From Chryseobacterium ureilyticum (lineage in GTDB: Bacteria > Bacteroidota > Bacteroidia > Flavobacteriales > Weeksellaceae), in the NCBI RefSeq assembly GCF_900156735.1, contig NZ_FTOL01000005.1, positions 62,001 to 126,000 of the forward strand: 64,000 nt of DNA, read 5' to 3'. The translations under genes were made by a program, and so were the position numbers. Of this stretch, positions 25,040 to 33,777 are shown in pieces (within the stretch, counting starts at the first letter, position 1; the number at the start of each line of letters is the position of its first letter). The notes beneath the pieces are model-generated. The model did not search any database. It was not told where the DNA came from and worked only from the letters and a program-made list of their open reading frames with translations.

Positions 25040-25318
25040 ATGGCAATACAACTTTATTCCTATTCTAAAAATGACTTAGAAAAAGCCGTAGAGATTATCC
25101 TCTCTAAAGCAGAAAGTTTCATTATTCCTGGAAAAAAATCAGAAGAACAGCCGGAAGATCTTATTTCTCAAACTGAAGCTTCAAAATTCTTGCATGTTTC
25201 TATCCCTACAATTATTGACTGGAGAAAAAATAAGAATCTTCCTCATTATAATTTCAGCGGGAGATTTTACTATTCAAAAAAAGAACTTCTGGAATACGGT
25301 AGAAGAAATCGTAAATAG
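25040..25318 (+). CDS. Helix-turn-helix protein, excisionase family
   Basis: 92 aa. The second half is a MerR/Xis-like winged helix: LISQTEASKFLHVSIPTIIDWRKNKNLPHYNFSGRFYYSKKELLEY, the standard DNA-binding (excisionase family) fold in Bacteroidota integrative elements. The N-terminal ~40 residues are helical. It may direct excision at the attachment sites, where the paired CCACC sites are plausible targets, or regulate the replication gene just downstream. Confidence 0.83.
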   Translation: MAIQLYSYSKNDLEKAVEIILSKAESFIIPGKKSEEQPEDLISQTEASKFLHVSIPTIIDWRKNKNLPHYNFSGRFYYSKKELLEYGRRNRK

Positions 25319-25329
25319 TCAGAATTATA

Positions 25330-25587
25330 ATGAACGAATTACAAAAACTGATTAAACATTTAGATTCTTTACCTAATAATACAGCCAGAAAAGAATTTTT
25401 GAATTCTATTCAAAGAAATCCAGAACTATCAAGACACCATCTCCGGAGAATAGCTTGTAATATTCTGGTTCAAGAAAATTTCGTAGACAAATATTACAGA
25501 GAGAATTTTAGTAAAATGTTAAAGAAATTATTTTCGAAAATATGTTCAATTTTCAAAGAATTTTTTAAAGCGTTACTGAGAAATTAA
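25330..25587 (+). CDS. Small unrecognised basic protein
   Basis: 85 aa, 11 bp behind the excisionase-like gene and 2 bp before rep. It has an N-terminal helical part (MNELQKLIKHLDSLPNNTARKEFL, HHLRRIACNILV) and a very basic, phenylalanine-rich C-terminal helix (FSKMLKKLFSKICSIFKEFFKALLRN) that looks membrane- or nucleic-acid-interacting. It has no known domain. The tight packing with rep suggests a role in replication or its control. Confidence 0.65.
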   Translation: MNELQKLIKHLDSLPNNTARKEFLNSIQRNPELSRHHLRRIACNILVQENFVDKYYRENFSKMLKKLFSKICSIFKEFFKALLRN

Positions 25588-25589
25588 AA

Positions 25590-26687
25590 ATGACACATAT
25601 GTTTTCCGATCAAAATAGAAAAATTGTTAAAAGAAGCTATGATGATATTGAGAATGCTAAATATATAAAAATAAGTAATCAATTTGCCGATGACTTTTTG
25701 TTTCAGGATAATAAGGCAACAGACATACCCATAAATGCATTAAGAATTATTTTCAATATAATCTCAATTCTGAGAAATGATCAGTTTATGCCTGAAAAGC
25801 AGGTAAGACAACTTACTCTTTTTGATGAAGAATTCGAAACTGAAAATAATGTGTTTATCTCGATGAAAATTAGAAATAAGAAGATTTCAGAAAAAAGATC
25901 CAGTAAACAGATTGTTGAAGCATATGAATATCTTACAAAGTTCAGAATGAGTTGGTACACTTCAAAAAATATAGCAGGTAAGGATATTAAAACCTTTGGA
26001 GGACTAATCTCTTTACCTAGCTATGAAGAAAGAGGCTATACTTCTTTTTTAATAAGTAGTTTTTGGCTTAAAAAATTGATTGTCTTAACAGAATATAATC
26101 ATGTTATGTATAAATTGGTTTATGAAATCAGAAATAACAAACACGTTTTGTTTGCAATATGGTTGTCCAAGATTCCTGAGAACGGTACGACTCTGAAACT
26201 TTCGACTTTTAATCAGAAGTTTAATCTCAATTATAAAAATTCAAATGATTTCTGTATTAAGTTTTTGAAACCAATCAGATTAAACCTTGATAAATTAAAG
26301 TATTTATCATTCAATTATAAATACGAAAATGATGCTATTTCAATTATTCCGTATTTAAATAAAAATAGTGAAGAAGAACTCTTAACAGAGAAAATTAATG
26401 ATCCTAGGTTTATAAAGCGAAGGATGAGATATTTTAGACAGCGATATTATTTAGAAAATATCGACTTAACCAGATTCTTGTATAGTTATTCTAATATTTT
26501 AAAAATAAGGCATCAGATTGAAGAAGCTTACAAAAGATTCATTAAAGAAAACAGGATTAGAGGAAAAACTTCTACCAATGTTAGAGGGATTTATTTCCTT
26601 CAGAAATTACAAGAATTTCTGATTGAAGTTTACCGGGAATCAGAAACCGGAAAAAGATTTCCGGATGCATATCCAATCATCATATAA
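25590..26687 (+). CDS. Replication initiator protein, Rep_3-like
   Basis: 365 aa, resembling the plasmid initiators with two winged-helix domains (Rep_3/RepB type). The pattern fits: ISNQFADDFLFQDNKATDIPINALRIIFNIISIL in WH1, TSFLISSFWLKKLI, KLSTFNQKFNLNYKNSNDFCIKFLKPIRLNLDKL in WH2. The decisive support is positional: the gene is followed at once by eight 16-bp iterons. The protein should bind these and start theta-type replication of the excised circle. An ATG at 25599 (MFSDQN) is an alternative start. Confidence 0.8.
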   Translation: MTHMFSDQNRKIVKRSYDDIENAKYIKISNQFADDFLFQDNKATDIPINALRIIFNIISILRNDQFMPEKQVRQLTLFDEEFETENNVFISMKIRNKKISEKRSSKQIVEAYEYLTKFRMSWYTSKNIAGKDIKTFGGLISLPSYEERGYTSFLISSFWLKKLIVLTEYNHVMYKLVYEIRNNKHVLFAIWLSKIPENGTTLKLSTFNQKFNLNYKNSNDFCIKFLKPIRLNLDKLKYLSFNYKYENDAISIIPYLNKNSEEELLTEKINDPRFIKRRMRYFRQRYYLENIDLTRFLYSYSNILKIRHQIEEAYKRFIKENRIRGKTSTNVRGIYFLQKLQEFLIEVYRESETGKRFPDAYPIII

Positions 26688-26693
26688 TTTAGT

Positions 26694-26976
26694 TTGCGGT
26701 ATTGCACTCCTGTGTTTGCGGTATTGCGCTCTCTCCAATTGCGGTATTGCACTCTCTGAAGTTAAGGAAATGTTAAAATATAAGTTTTTACCGTCAGGTT
26801 TGCGGTATTGCAGTCTTTTCCTCATTAAATTTTTAGCTGAAAAGTAGCAATTAGGAAAAAGCTTAGTGAATTTACTAGTTGTTTGCGGTATTGCGCTCGG
26901 ACATAATTGATGTTTTTGCGGTATTACACTCTTGTTTTTGCGGTATTGCGCTCCTGTCAATTGCGGTATTGCACTC
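26694..26976 (+). repeat. Iteron array, candidate replication origin
   Basis: Eight direct repeats of TTGCGGTATTGCRCTC start at 26694, 26716, 26739, 26800, 26883, 26916, 26938 and 26961. Two triplets with 22-23-bp spacing (two helical turns) flank two isolated, one of them variant, copies. A degenerate ninth (TTTGCGGGAATTACT) is near 27013. AT-rich stretches between 26761-26880 and after 26980 could be the unwinding region. The arrangement is typical of Rep_3 origins. Confidence 0.9.
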
Positions 26977-27099
26977 CTGTCATTTTTAAATCAAACGACT
27001 ACCTGCAAAGGGTTTGCGGGAATTACTAAAATATATATTAAAAGTATTTAAAAGTTTTCTTTTTTATTAAAAGGAATTTTTGCTAATCAAAAAAAAAAA

Positions 27100-27990
27100 A
27101 TGAAAAATTGTAAACAGGTCAATTCTTGGGAATTGCTAGAAGTTCTCATTTCTCTCGGACACCTTCCAAAAAAGCAAAATGAAAAAGAAGCTTGGTTTCT
27201 CAATCCTTTCGGAACCGAAACCGAAGCATCTTTTAAGCTCGATAAGCGCCAAAACATTTGGTATTTATACTCTGAAGGTGTTGGCGGAAATAACATCGAT
27301 TTTTTAAAGAAATATTTTAATTATTCAATCAATGAAATTCTCTCCTGGGCATCCGAGAAAAGTTTTTCTTCTTTTCATCAGCAGACGGAAATTGTGAAAC
27401 CAAATTACAGCATCACTGAAGTTGCGGTAATTCAAAATTGGAATCTTAAAAAATATTTATTTGAAAGAGGTCTTACTCAAAGATCATTCAAATTTTTAAA
27501 AGAGATAAAATTTACGATCAATAATAAAAAATTGTATGCTGTTGGCTTCGAAAATTTATCTGGAGGATGGGAACTTAGAAATTCATTTTACAAAGGTTCA
27601 CTTTTGAAAAAAGATATTTCCGTAATAAAAAATGATAGTGATAGAATTGTTGTTTTTGAAGGTTTTTTTGATGCACTTTCTTATATCGAATTTCAAGAAA
27701 AATTGAAAGAAGATATTCTAATTCTGAACTCAATTTCGATGTTAAACAAAGCCAAAAATTATCTTCAAAACTATTCGGAAATATTACTTTTTCTCGACAA
27801 TGATCCTGCCGGGAAAAAGACAAAAGATGAACTATTGTCTTCATTTTCCAACGCAGTAGATTATAGTTTTATGTATAAAGATTACAAAGATTTTAATGAG
27901 TTTCTCGTGGCTGATAAGGGTGGATTTATCCAGCAAGACGAAACTGGGCAGAGCCACTGTTTCATCTTGCCCCTTCGGGGAAATAACTGA
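27100..27990 (+). CDS. Toprim-domain primase-like protein
   Basis: 296 aa. The N-terminal part resembles the DnaG-type zinc-binding region in layout (WFLNPFGTETEASFKLDKRQNIWYLYSEGVGGNNIDFLKKYF) but lacks the CHC2 cysteines. The C-terminal part is a toprim domain, with the catalytic Glu in VVFEGFFDAL (about residue 188) and the DxD in LLFLDNDPAGKKTKDEL (about 232). Proteins of this form are standard in Bacteroidota mobilisable elements, where they probably act in plasmid-type replication or transfer replication. The coding 3' end contains a GC-rich hairpin (27970-27980). Confidence 0.82.
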   Translation: MKNCKQVNSWELLEVLISLGHLPKKQNEKEAWFLNPFGTETEASFKLDKRQNIWYLYSEGVGGNNIDFLKKYFNYSINEILSWASEKSFSSFHQQTEIVKPNYSITEVAVIQNWNLKKYLFERGLTQRSFKFLKEIKFTINNKKLYAVGFENLSGGWELRNSFYKGSLLKKDISVIKNDSDRIVVFEGFFDALSYIEFQEKLKEDILILNSISMLNKAKNYLQNYSEILLFLDNDPAGKKTKDELLSSFSNAVDYSFMYKDYKDFNEFLVADKGGFIQQDETGQSHCFILPLRGNN

Positions 27991-28096
27991 ACGTCAATAA
28001 ATTAGAGTATTTAATCTTTTTGAAACTATATATCAGAGATATATAAATCTCTTGAAGAGCTTTATTCATCGAAGTTATTACATATAAATCAATATA
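27968..28096. other. Candidate transfer origin (oriT) region
   Basis: Upstream of the mobilisation genes are a GC-rich hairpin CCCCTTCGGGG (27970-27980), a perfect inverted repeat TATATATC-AGA-GATATATA (28027-28045) and a short CTCTTGAAGAG palindrome (28049-28059). oriT sites are often found here, but no nic consensus can be proven by eye. Confidence 0.35.
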
Positions 28097-28513
28097 ATGG
28101 AGTCTACTAAAAAGCCAAATACAACAATTGCTATTTCTCAACAAGATCTGAAAAGACTGGAGAGTTTTGTAAGAAAAAAAGGACTTTCGAAGAAAGAATT
28201 TATTACAGTTTCATTAGACTTTTTTGAACGTACCGGACTGGATCCGGTTAAACATGAATCTCCAAAAGCCGAGCTTGAAAAAGTGATAAAAAGAATAGAT
28301 CAGATTATTGCTTTTATAAAAACTCAGGAGAAAGAAACTATACGTCCAAGTTTTGAAGCAATTGTTTCGAGTGAGGAAAGAATTAAAAATGATCTTTCAA
28401 AAATTTTGAAAATTGAACATTTTAATGAGTTCATCAGAGGGTTTAATTCTTTTGCTATGGAAACAAAAAATTCTTTGAAATTATTAAATCAAGGCAATCA
28501 CAATGAACATTAA
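28097..28513 (+). CDS. BfmA/BtgA-like mobilisation accessory protein
   Basis: 138 aa. The N-terminus has a ribbon-helix-helix-like pattern (TTIAISQQDLKRLESFVRKKGLSKKEFITVSLDFFERTG), as in DNA-binding relaxosome accessory proteins, followed by a coiled-coil-like Lys/Glu-rich region. Size, pattern and its 11-nt overlap with the relaxase-like gene match the BfmA/BtgA family of Bacteroides mobilisable elements. It would bind oriT and assist nicking. Confidence 0.75.
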   Translation: MESTKKPNTTIAISQQDLKRLESFVRKKGLSKKEFITVSLDFFERTGLDPVKHESPKAELEKVIKRIDQIIAFIKTQEKETIRPSFEAIVSSEERIKNDLSKILKIEHFNEFIRGFNSFAMETKNSLKLLNQGNHNEH

Positions 28514-29264
28514 AATTCAGGGTGGCGAAAGTGGGAAATATTCAAATTCCGGAAGTTCATCGAACCTGGTTGATTATTTAGAACATGAAGACCTAGAAAG
28601 AATGAAGGAGGGTAAACAGGTTGAACATTTTTTTTCTCATGACCAGGATAGAGTTCCTTCAGCTGAAGTTGTTGAATCGCTTGATAACAATAAACAAAAA
28701 CTGACAAAAGAAGATGCAAAATTCTTTGTCATCACTGTGAGTCCTTCAGAAAAAGAATTGCAGCAGATTGGCAAAACGTCCCAAGAAAGAAGCAATGCAT
28801 TAAAAGATTATGTAAGAAACGAAGTAATGCAAAGATATGCTGAAAATTTTGGCAAAGGATTACAGGCTAAAGATATTATGTACTACGCCAAAATTCATCA
28901 CGAAAGAAACATGAAAAATAATATTGATATGCATGTTCATGTAGTTGTTAGCAGAAAATCTTTAGATAAAAGAATGAAACTTTCTCCAATGACGAACCAT
29001 AAAAATACAACAAAAGGACAGGTTAAAGGAGGTTTTGACCGTAAAAATTTCATTCAAAAATCCGAAGATGCCTTTGATAAGAAATTTGCCTTTCAAAGAA
29101 ACTATAAACAATCTTTTGAATATTGTAATGCGATTAAAAACGGTACAATCGAAGAAAGAAAAAGAGTTATAGAAACAGCTGTAAAGCAGGAATCTGCAAA
29201 GCAATATGAAATTAAAAAAACTGTCGAACAAAATAAAAAGAATAACCAGGGCTTAAGCCTATAA
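28503..29264 (+). CDS. Relaxase-like mobilisation protein (DUF5712 family)
   Basis: 253 aa. It begins with a basic strand region (MNIKIQGGESGKYSNSGSSSNLVDYLEHE) and carries the metal-binding histidine motif MHVHVVVSRK (about 143-152) preceded by YYAKIHHERN, as in MOB-type relaxases; a tyrosine-rich N-terminal region may supply the nucleophile. The pattern matches the DUF5712 family, which travels with BfmA/BtgA proteins. Expected to nick oriT and stay attached to the DNA. It lies between the accessory protein and the coupling protein. Confidence 0.75.
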   Translation: MNIKIQGGESGKYSNSGSSSNLVDYLEHEDLERMKEGKQVEHFFSHDQDRVPSAEVVESLDNNKQKLTKEDAKFFVITVSPSEKELQQIGKTSQERSNALKDYVRNEVMQRYAENFGKGLQAKDIMYYAKIHHERNMKNNIDMHVHVVVSRKSLDKRMKLSPMTNHKNTTKGQVKGGFDRKNFIQKSEDAFDKKFAFQRNYKQSFEYCNAIKNGTIEERKRVIETAVKQESAKQYEIKKTVEQNKKNNQGLSL

Positions 29265-29276
29265 AAAATTATAAAC

Positions 29277-31181
29277 ATGGAAAAGGATCCAATTTTAATG
29301 ATAAAATTTATCATTGTCGCAATGTCTTTATTTTTATTGTATGTGTTAGGAATGAAGATTATAGGTATTAATTCATTCTTATTCAATATATCTCAGCACG
29401 GATTTTCAGTAGTGGTATCTCCTGAGGCAAGTTTTCTGGCAAGATTAAAATTTTTAGTTGTGGGAATTTGTTTCGGATATGCAGAACTTTTATACATTCT
29501 GATTCAATTCTGGGTTATAAAATCTTTAATTCCGCCACTGAAAACACCTTTCAATTTTTATAAAAAACTAATTTTTTATCCTTTTGGACTTATTAATAAA
29601 CAATTCACGGGCTTTTCATTATTGAAAGGTTCAAAGAAAAAATTTCAGGGATTGACCTTACAAACTAAAAAAAGAACCGTTCAAATTCCTAACCCTTTTC
29701 GTGGAATTTTGGTGATTGGCGGTCCCGGAGCAGGAAAATCTGAAAGTTTTGCAGTCCCCTTTATACGAGAGTTAGCACAAAAACAGTTTTCAGGTATCTG
29801 TTATGATTTTAAATATCCGGCACTGGCAAATGATATTGAACTTTTTTATTCAGATTCGGGTATTAAGCATTATGTTTTGAATTTTAATGATTCACTTAAA
29901 AGTCACAGATGTAATCCTCTAAATCCAAAATATTTACCTCATTCAGCGTATGCAAGGGAATATGCTTCTGCCATCACCAAAAATTTGATGAAAGAATCTA
30001 TTAAGAAAGAGGATTTTTGGTCACGTTCTGCAACAGATCTTCTGACAGCATGTATTTGGTTCCTGAAGAAAGAATATCCTAAATATTGTGATCTTCCACA
30101 TACATTAGCATTGATTGCGACAAATCACACTGATTTAATTGCTTTACTATCTTCAAATTCCGAAACCAGGGCAATGATATTGTCACTTGCTACAGCTCTG
30201 GAGAGCGAAGCAAATTCACAATTAGCGGGAGTAGTTGGATCACTACAGGGAGCAGTAGCACAAATTAATACGCCGGAGTTTATGTATATTTTCGGAGGGG
30301 AGGATTTTGATCTAAATATTAATAATCCGGATAATCCGATTGTCTTGACGGTAGGTAATAATCCTTCTATTGCAACCACATTAGCTCCTTTGTGTAGTTT
30401 GGTTATCTCAGTGGCTGCAAAACAATTGAATCAACGTCGTAAGCACCATTCTTTTGTATTACTGGATGAATTTCCAACTGTTTTTATTAACGATATCCAA
30501 ACTCTTCCAAATACGGGAAGAAGTAATAAAATCGCAAGTATGTTTTTCTGTCAGGATCTTTCACAACTTACGGATGGTTACACGAAAGAAAAAGCAGATG
30601 TGTTATTTGCAAGCTGTCTGAATCATTTTTACGGTCAGGTTTCCAGTAGTCATACTGCAGATATTCTCAGTAAACAGTTTGGTAAGAAAGATCAATATTT
30701 TGAAAGTAATAATACTTCACGTCATTTTCTCAATCCATTTAAAAGAAATGTCGGTCAAAGCCGATCTGTACAAGAAAGAGACGTTTTTAGAAATTCAGCT
30801 TTTATGGAGCTGCCGGTTGGTGAATTCATCGGAAGAGTTGCCGAAAGTTCTGAAGCTTATATTCATGAGAAATTTTTACCTGTTAAAAGAAAGCAATTAG
30901 CGTATCAGATAGACAGTCAGTTTAAGAATCAGCCTGATTTTGTTATTACTGATTATTATGAAAAAGTTAGGGATGAAGTCAATGAAATTATTTCTCTTTT
31001 CAAGGGAGAAATTAATAAGAATGAAAGTAAGCAAGATCTATCCAGGCAAATGAATCCGGCTCCCGATAATTCTTCTGAAGAATTTAGTGGAATCAACATA
31101 ATTGAAGATGAAGAAACTAATTCATCCGCTGAGCTTGATGAAAATGAAAGAAACTTTAAGTTTTCAAGCAGAAGTCTATAA
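29277..31181 (+). CDS. Type IV coupling protein (VirD4/TraG-like)
   Basis: 634 aa. Membrane-anchored ATPase that delivers the relaxase-DNA complex to a type IV secretion channel. Two or three N-terminal membrane helices (about 8-30 and 55-85) are followed by the Walker A GGPGAGKSES (about 148-157), the typical DFKYPALAND segment, the Walker B FVLLDEFPTVF (about 393-402) and the FFCQDLSQL glutamine motif of the VirD4 family. The C-terminal tail is acidic (SAELDENERN). It is the only T4SS gene in the element, so the pore would come from a co-resident conjugative element. Confidence 0.9.
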   Translation: MEKDPILMIKFIIVAMSLFLLYVLGMKIIGINSFLFNISQHGFSVVVSPEASFLARLKFLVVGICFGYAELLYILIQFWVIKSLIPPLKTPFNFYKKLIFYPFGLINKQFTGFSLLKGSKKKFQGLTLQTKKRTVQIPNPFRGILVIGGPGAGKSESFAVPFIRELAQKQFSGICYDFKYPALANDIELFYSDSGIKHYVLNFNDSLKSHRCNPLNPKYLPHSAYAREYASAITKNLMKESIKKEDFWSRSATDLLTACIWFLKKEYPKYCDLPHTLALIATNHTDLIALLSSNSETRAMILSLATALESEANSQLAGVVGSLQGAVAQINTPEFMYIFGGEDFDLNINNPDNPIVLTVGNNPSIATTLAPLCSLVISVAAKQLNQRRKHHSFVLLDEFPTVFINDIQTLPNTGRSNKIASMFFCQDLSQLTDGYTKEKADVLFASCLNHFYGQVSSSHTADILSKQFGKKDQYFESNNTSRHFLNPFKRNVGQSRSVQERDVFRNSAFMELPVGEFIGRVAESSEAYIHEKFLPVKRKQLAYQIDSQFKNQPDFVITDYYEKVRDEVNEIISLFKGEINKNESKQDLSRQMNPAPDNSSEEFSGINIIEDEETNSSAELDENERNFKFSSRSL

Positions 31182-31220
31182 ATCAAACAATCATTAAATA
31201 ATTATAAAAACAAAAAAGTT

Positions 31221-31397
31221 ATGAAAATACAACAGAGCAAAATTTCAGTTTGGGGCATTGTAACCCTATTAATTGTAATGATCTTTTTGATCTCAATTGC
31301 AATAACTAAAGATTCAGTTAAAACAACAGCCGAAAAGCCGAAAGTAGATTATAAAGAACTTGATAAGGCTTTATTTGGAACTACAGAAAATAATTGA
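31221..31397 (+). CDS. Small single-helix membrane protein
   Basis: 58 aa, starting at an ATG 39 bp after the coupling-protein gene. One hydrophobic helix (WGIVTLLIVMIFLISIAIT) is followed by a charged tail (KPKVDYKELDKALFG). It is probably the last gene of the mobilisation operon. The role is unknown; such proteins often accompany mobilisation genes. Confidence 0.6.
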   Translation: MKIQQSKISVWGIVTLLIVMIFLISIAITKDSVKTTAEKPKVDYKELDKALFGTTENN

Positions 31398-31459
31398 AAT
31401 CTTTTTTGACAAAAATTAAAAAATTTATTTAAAGAAATAGTTTTGTAAAAATTTTTAAT

Positions 31460-32659
31460 ATGAAAAATCCATTCACAATGACCGAAAAACAAATCAATAT
31501 TTGTAAGAATTCTCTTGAAGAGTTAAAGATTTTATACCTAGAAAATCAACACTTTTATACTCCTGTTGACGTTTACTATAAGCCTTCAGGTAAACAATTT
31601 AAAAAGTGGGCTTTACTTAGTTGCAATGAGCATAATTGTGAACCTTTTGAACAGGATATTCAGGATGCAAGGATATTAAGACGCTCTAAAAAATGTCCGG
31701 AATGTCTTTCTATAATTCAAAGTGAAAATACTCGCATTCCTATTGTTGAACTTAATAGAAGAATTCAACTTTCAACAGAGCCATTAGTAATAAACAAACA
31801 GACTGTTATTAAATATTCTGAAAAATTACATAATAACAATACTGTAGTAATGGTTAAATGTAATTTGTTTGGTCATCATAAAGAAATGTTTCCTCAAACC
31901 GCAGTGTCGATTGGGAAAAACAATATCTGTCCCGAATGCTGTAAAACAAGAGATTACAAAAAGAAGAATGGTGAAGATCTCATTGACAAAATAAATGATA
32001 TTTTAAGGAATAAGAACAACTCTTTTTCATTCTTTGGTTCTATAAACCGAAATAATAAAGGTATTATTTTTTATGAATTAATTTGTAAAAATTGTGGATG
32101 TTCCGAATGGGAAAGAGAAAAGTATGTTGAATCTGTAAAATGTAAAGTTTGCTACCCAAATGATACCCTTGGTGAAAGTAGAGTTATCAAATATTTAAAC
32201 TTTCAAAATATAACTTTTAAAAAGCAAAAGAAATTCCCTGGACTGAAAAATAATATGGAATTAAAATGTGATTTTTTTATTCCAAAACTGAATTTAATAA
32301 TTGAGTATGATGGACATCAACATTATTATCCAATTGACTATTTTAAAGGGTTTAAAAGCTTTAAAAATACAATAAAGTGTGATTGGATTAAGAATAGATA
32401 TGCGTTGAAAAACAGAATAAATATTTTGAGAATTCCTTTCAAAGAATATGATAATCTGGAAAATCTAATAGATGACGCTATTGCCAAAATCAATAGCCAA
32501 GAGCACTCATTTAAAAACTATTATAATTTTTTAAATGTTTACAGAATAAACTACATTTCTATAATTGTAAATAAAAGAATGAGGTTAAAGAAAATATTAC
32601 TCGAAAATAAAAGGAAACCGTATTTTTTAGCCGATCTGGATAAAAAGAAATATCAATAA
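31460..32659 (+). CDS. Zinc-ribbon protein with Vsr/DUF559-like endonuclease domain
   Basis: 399 aa. Several CxxC pairs (KKCPECLSI at about 78, CPECCK at about 157, CKNCGC at about 212, KCKVCYP at about 228) indicate zinc ribbons. The C-terminal domain has a PD-(D/E)XK layout like the Vsr or DUF559 families: GESRVIKYL, then CDFFIPKLNLIIEYDGHQHY with Asp at about 271 and Glu at about 282, followed by conserved basic residues (DWIKNRYALKNRINILRIPFKEY). Phage- and element-borne homing-like endonucleases share this build. It may act in defence, in element maintenance or as a selfish nuclease. It begins the cargo region. Confidence 0.75.
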   Translation: MKNPFTMTEKQINICKNSLEELKILYLENQHFYTPVDVYYKPSGKQFKKWALLSCNEHNCEPFEQDIQDARILRRSKKCPECLSIIQSENTRIPIVELNRRIQLSTEPLVINKQTVIKYSEKLHNNNTVVMVKCNLFGHHKEMFPQTAVSIGKNNICPECCKTRDYKKKNGEDLIDKINDILRNKNNSFSFFGSINRNNKGIIFYELICKNCGCSEWEREKYVESVKCKVCYPNDTLGESRVIKYLNFQNITFKKQKKFPGLKNNMELKCDFFIPKLNLIIEYDGHQHYYPIDYFKGFKSFKNTIKCDWIKNRYALKNRINILRIPFKEYDNLENLIDDAIAKINSQEHSFKNYYNFLNVYRINYISIIVNKRMRLKKILLENKRKPYFLADLDKKKYQ

Positions 32660-32826
32660 GAAAATTAAGTTAAAGCTTAATACTCAGCTTTTCTGAAGCT
32701 ACTAACTAAATCAAACAATTTTTACGACCGCTGTGTTATAGCAAAAAAATTTTGGAACCTGTTCAGAACAGGGGTTTCCATATCTAAAAACAAACCTTAA
32801 ACAATATTAATTTAAAATTTAAAAAA

Positions 32827-33585
32827 ATGAAAAACAAAATCAATTTACTAATTATCAGTGCATTAATATTTTGTTCTAATTTGCTTTACTGCAATTCAAT
32901 CGATCAGGAGATTACTGATCAGAATTTTAAAATGTTCTTTTCTTGCGGATCAGAAGATTTTGAAAATATTCCCGCAAGCTCCAGTTCTTTTGAAACAAAT
33001 AGCTGGGTAAATAATAATATTACATGGACGGCTTCTGATTCGAGAACCGATCAAACAATTAATAATAAAGCTATTGTTATCAGGAATGGAAATCTAACCA
33101 GTTCGATTATAACAGGAGGGATCAAAAGCCTTACTGTCACTACACAATTAAAATTTGCAGGAAATCCGGGAAACCTTATTCTGGAAGTTAATGATATTCA
33201 AGTTGGAACAATACCTTTTAATTCTGGAGTTGTGACAACAACACTTGATAATATAAATATCGCAGGAAATATCATTATTAAGCTTGTAAATCCTAATACG
33301 GGGCAAAGAGTTGCTATCGATGATCTTTCCTGGTCATGCTATTCAAATCTGGGAATTATCGAAATTAATAAGGTGGCTCAGCTTTCAATTTATCCTAATC
33401 CAGTGCAAAGTGGGGAATATCTGTATCTTAATAAAAAGGTAAATGAAGTTCTTATTTATAATAGTGAAGGGAGACTGATTAAGAAATCAAACTTAAGAAG
33501 CAATTCAATATTAATAGATAATCTACTGAAGGGTATATATTTTCTTAAAACAGAAAATACGACACATAAATTTATAGTTAATTAA
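32827..33585 (+). CDS. Secreted protein with type IX secretion (type A) sorting domain
   Basis: 252 aa. A Sec signal peptide (to about residue 23) is followed by a beta-sandwich-like domain (about 40-175; WTASDSRTDQTINNKAIVIRNG, LTVTTQLKFAGNPGNLILEVND) and a C-terminal T9SS type A sorting domain beginning SIYPNPVQSGEYLYL and ending GIYFLKTENTTHKFIVN. The protein should be exported by the host T9SS and cleaved or anchored at the surface. The domain resembles the accessory sandwich of secreted endonucleases in Bacteroidota, here without any catalytic domain. A strong terminator follows. Confidence 0.85.
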   Translation: MKNKINLLIISALIFCSNLLYCNSIDQEITDQNFKMFFSCGSEDFENIPASSSSFETNSWVNNNITWTASDSRTDQTINNKAIVIRNGNLTSSIITGGIKSLTVTTQLKFAGNPGNLILEVNDIQVGTIPFNSGVVTTTLDNINIAGNIIIKLVNPNTGQRVAIDDLSWSCYSNLGIIEINKVAQLSIYPNPVQSGEYLYLNKKVNEVLIYNSEGRLIKKSNLRSNSILIDNLLKGIYFLKTENTTHKFIVN

Positions 33586-33610
33586 TTATTTGAATTGTAG
33601 TCTTAAGACT

Positions 33611-33646
33611 AAAAATCCATCTCTAAAATTATTGAGATGGATTTTT
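33611..33646. terminator. Terminator after the T9SS cargo gene
   Basis: The perfect 13-bp stem AAAAATCCATCTC / GAGATGGATTTTT leads into T-rich sequence. Confidence 0.88.
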
Positions 33647-33676
33647 GTAAGTTTATTTTTAACTTAAAAAGAAAAA

Positions 33677-33730
33677 CTGTTCAGATTTTGTAAATCCTGC
33701 CGTTAAGCTGTTCAGATTTTATAAATCCTG
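33677..33730 (+). repeat. Two copies of a 23-bp repeat, left of a small gene
   Basis: CTGTTCAGATTTTRTAAATCCTG occurs at 33677-33699 and again at 33708-33730 (spacing 31). The segment 33691-33722 recurs at 34074-34105 with two mismatches, on the other side of the 83-aa gene. Confidence 0.75.
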
Positions 33731-33777
33731 TTTTTTCGTTGTAAAAATAAGCATATTTTTTAAAAAAATAAATATTA

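Noticed and set aside
26623..26960. Overlapping ORFs on both strands after rep, with repeated AIPQ-type residues
   Set aside because: They are translations of the iterons; the peptide repeats follow directly from the 16-bp DNA repeats.
26694..26976. CRISPR array
   Set aside because: Repeats are 16 bp, irregularly spaced with very short gaps, no cas genes; the iteron explanation next to rep fits.
32758..32772. CCTGTTC-A-GAACAGG palindrome upstream of the T9SS cargo gene as a terminator
   Set aside because: No T-run on either side; could be an operator but nothing else supports it.
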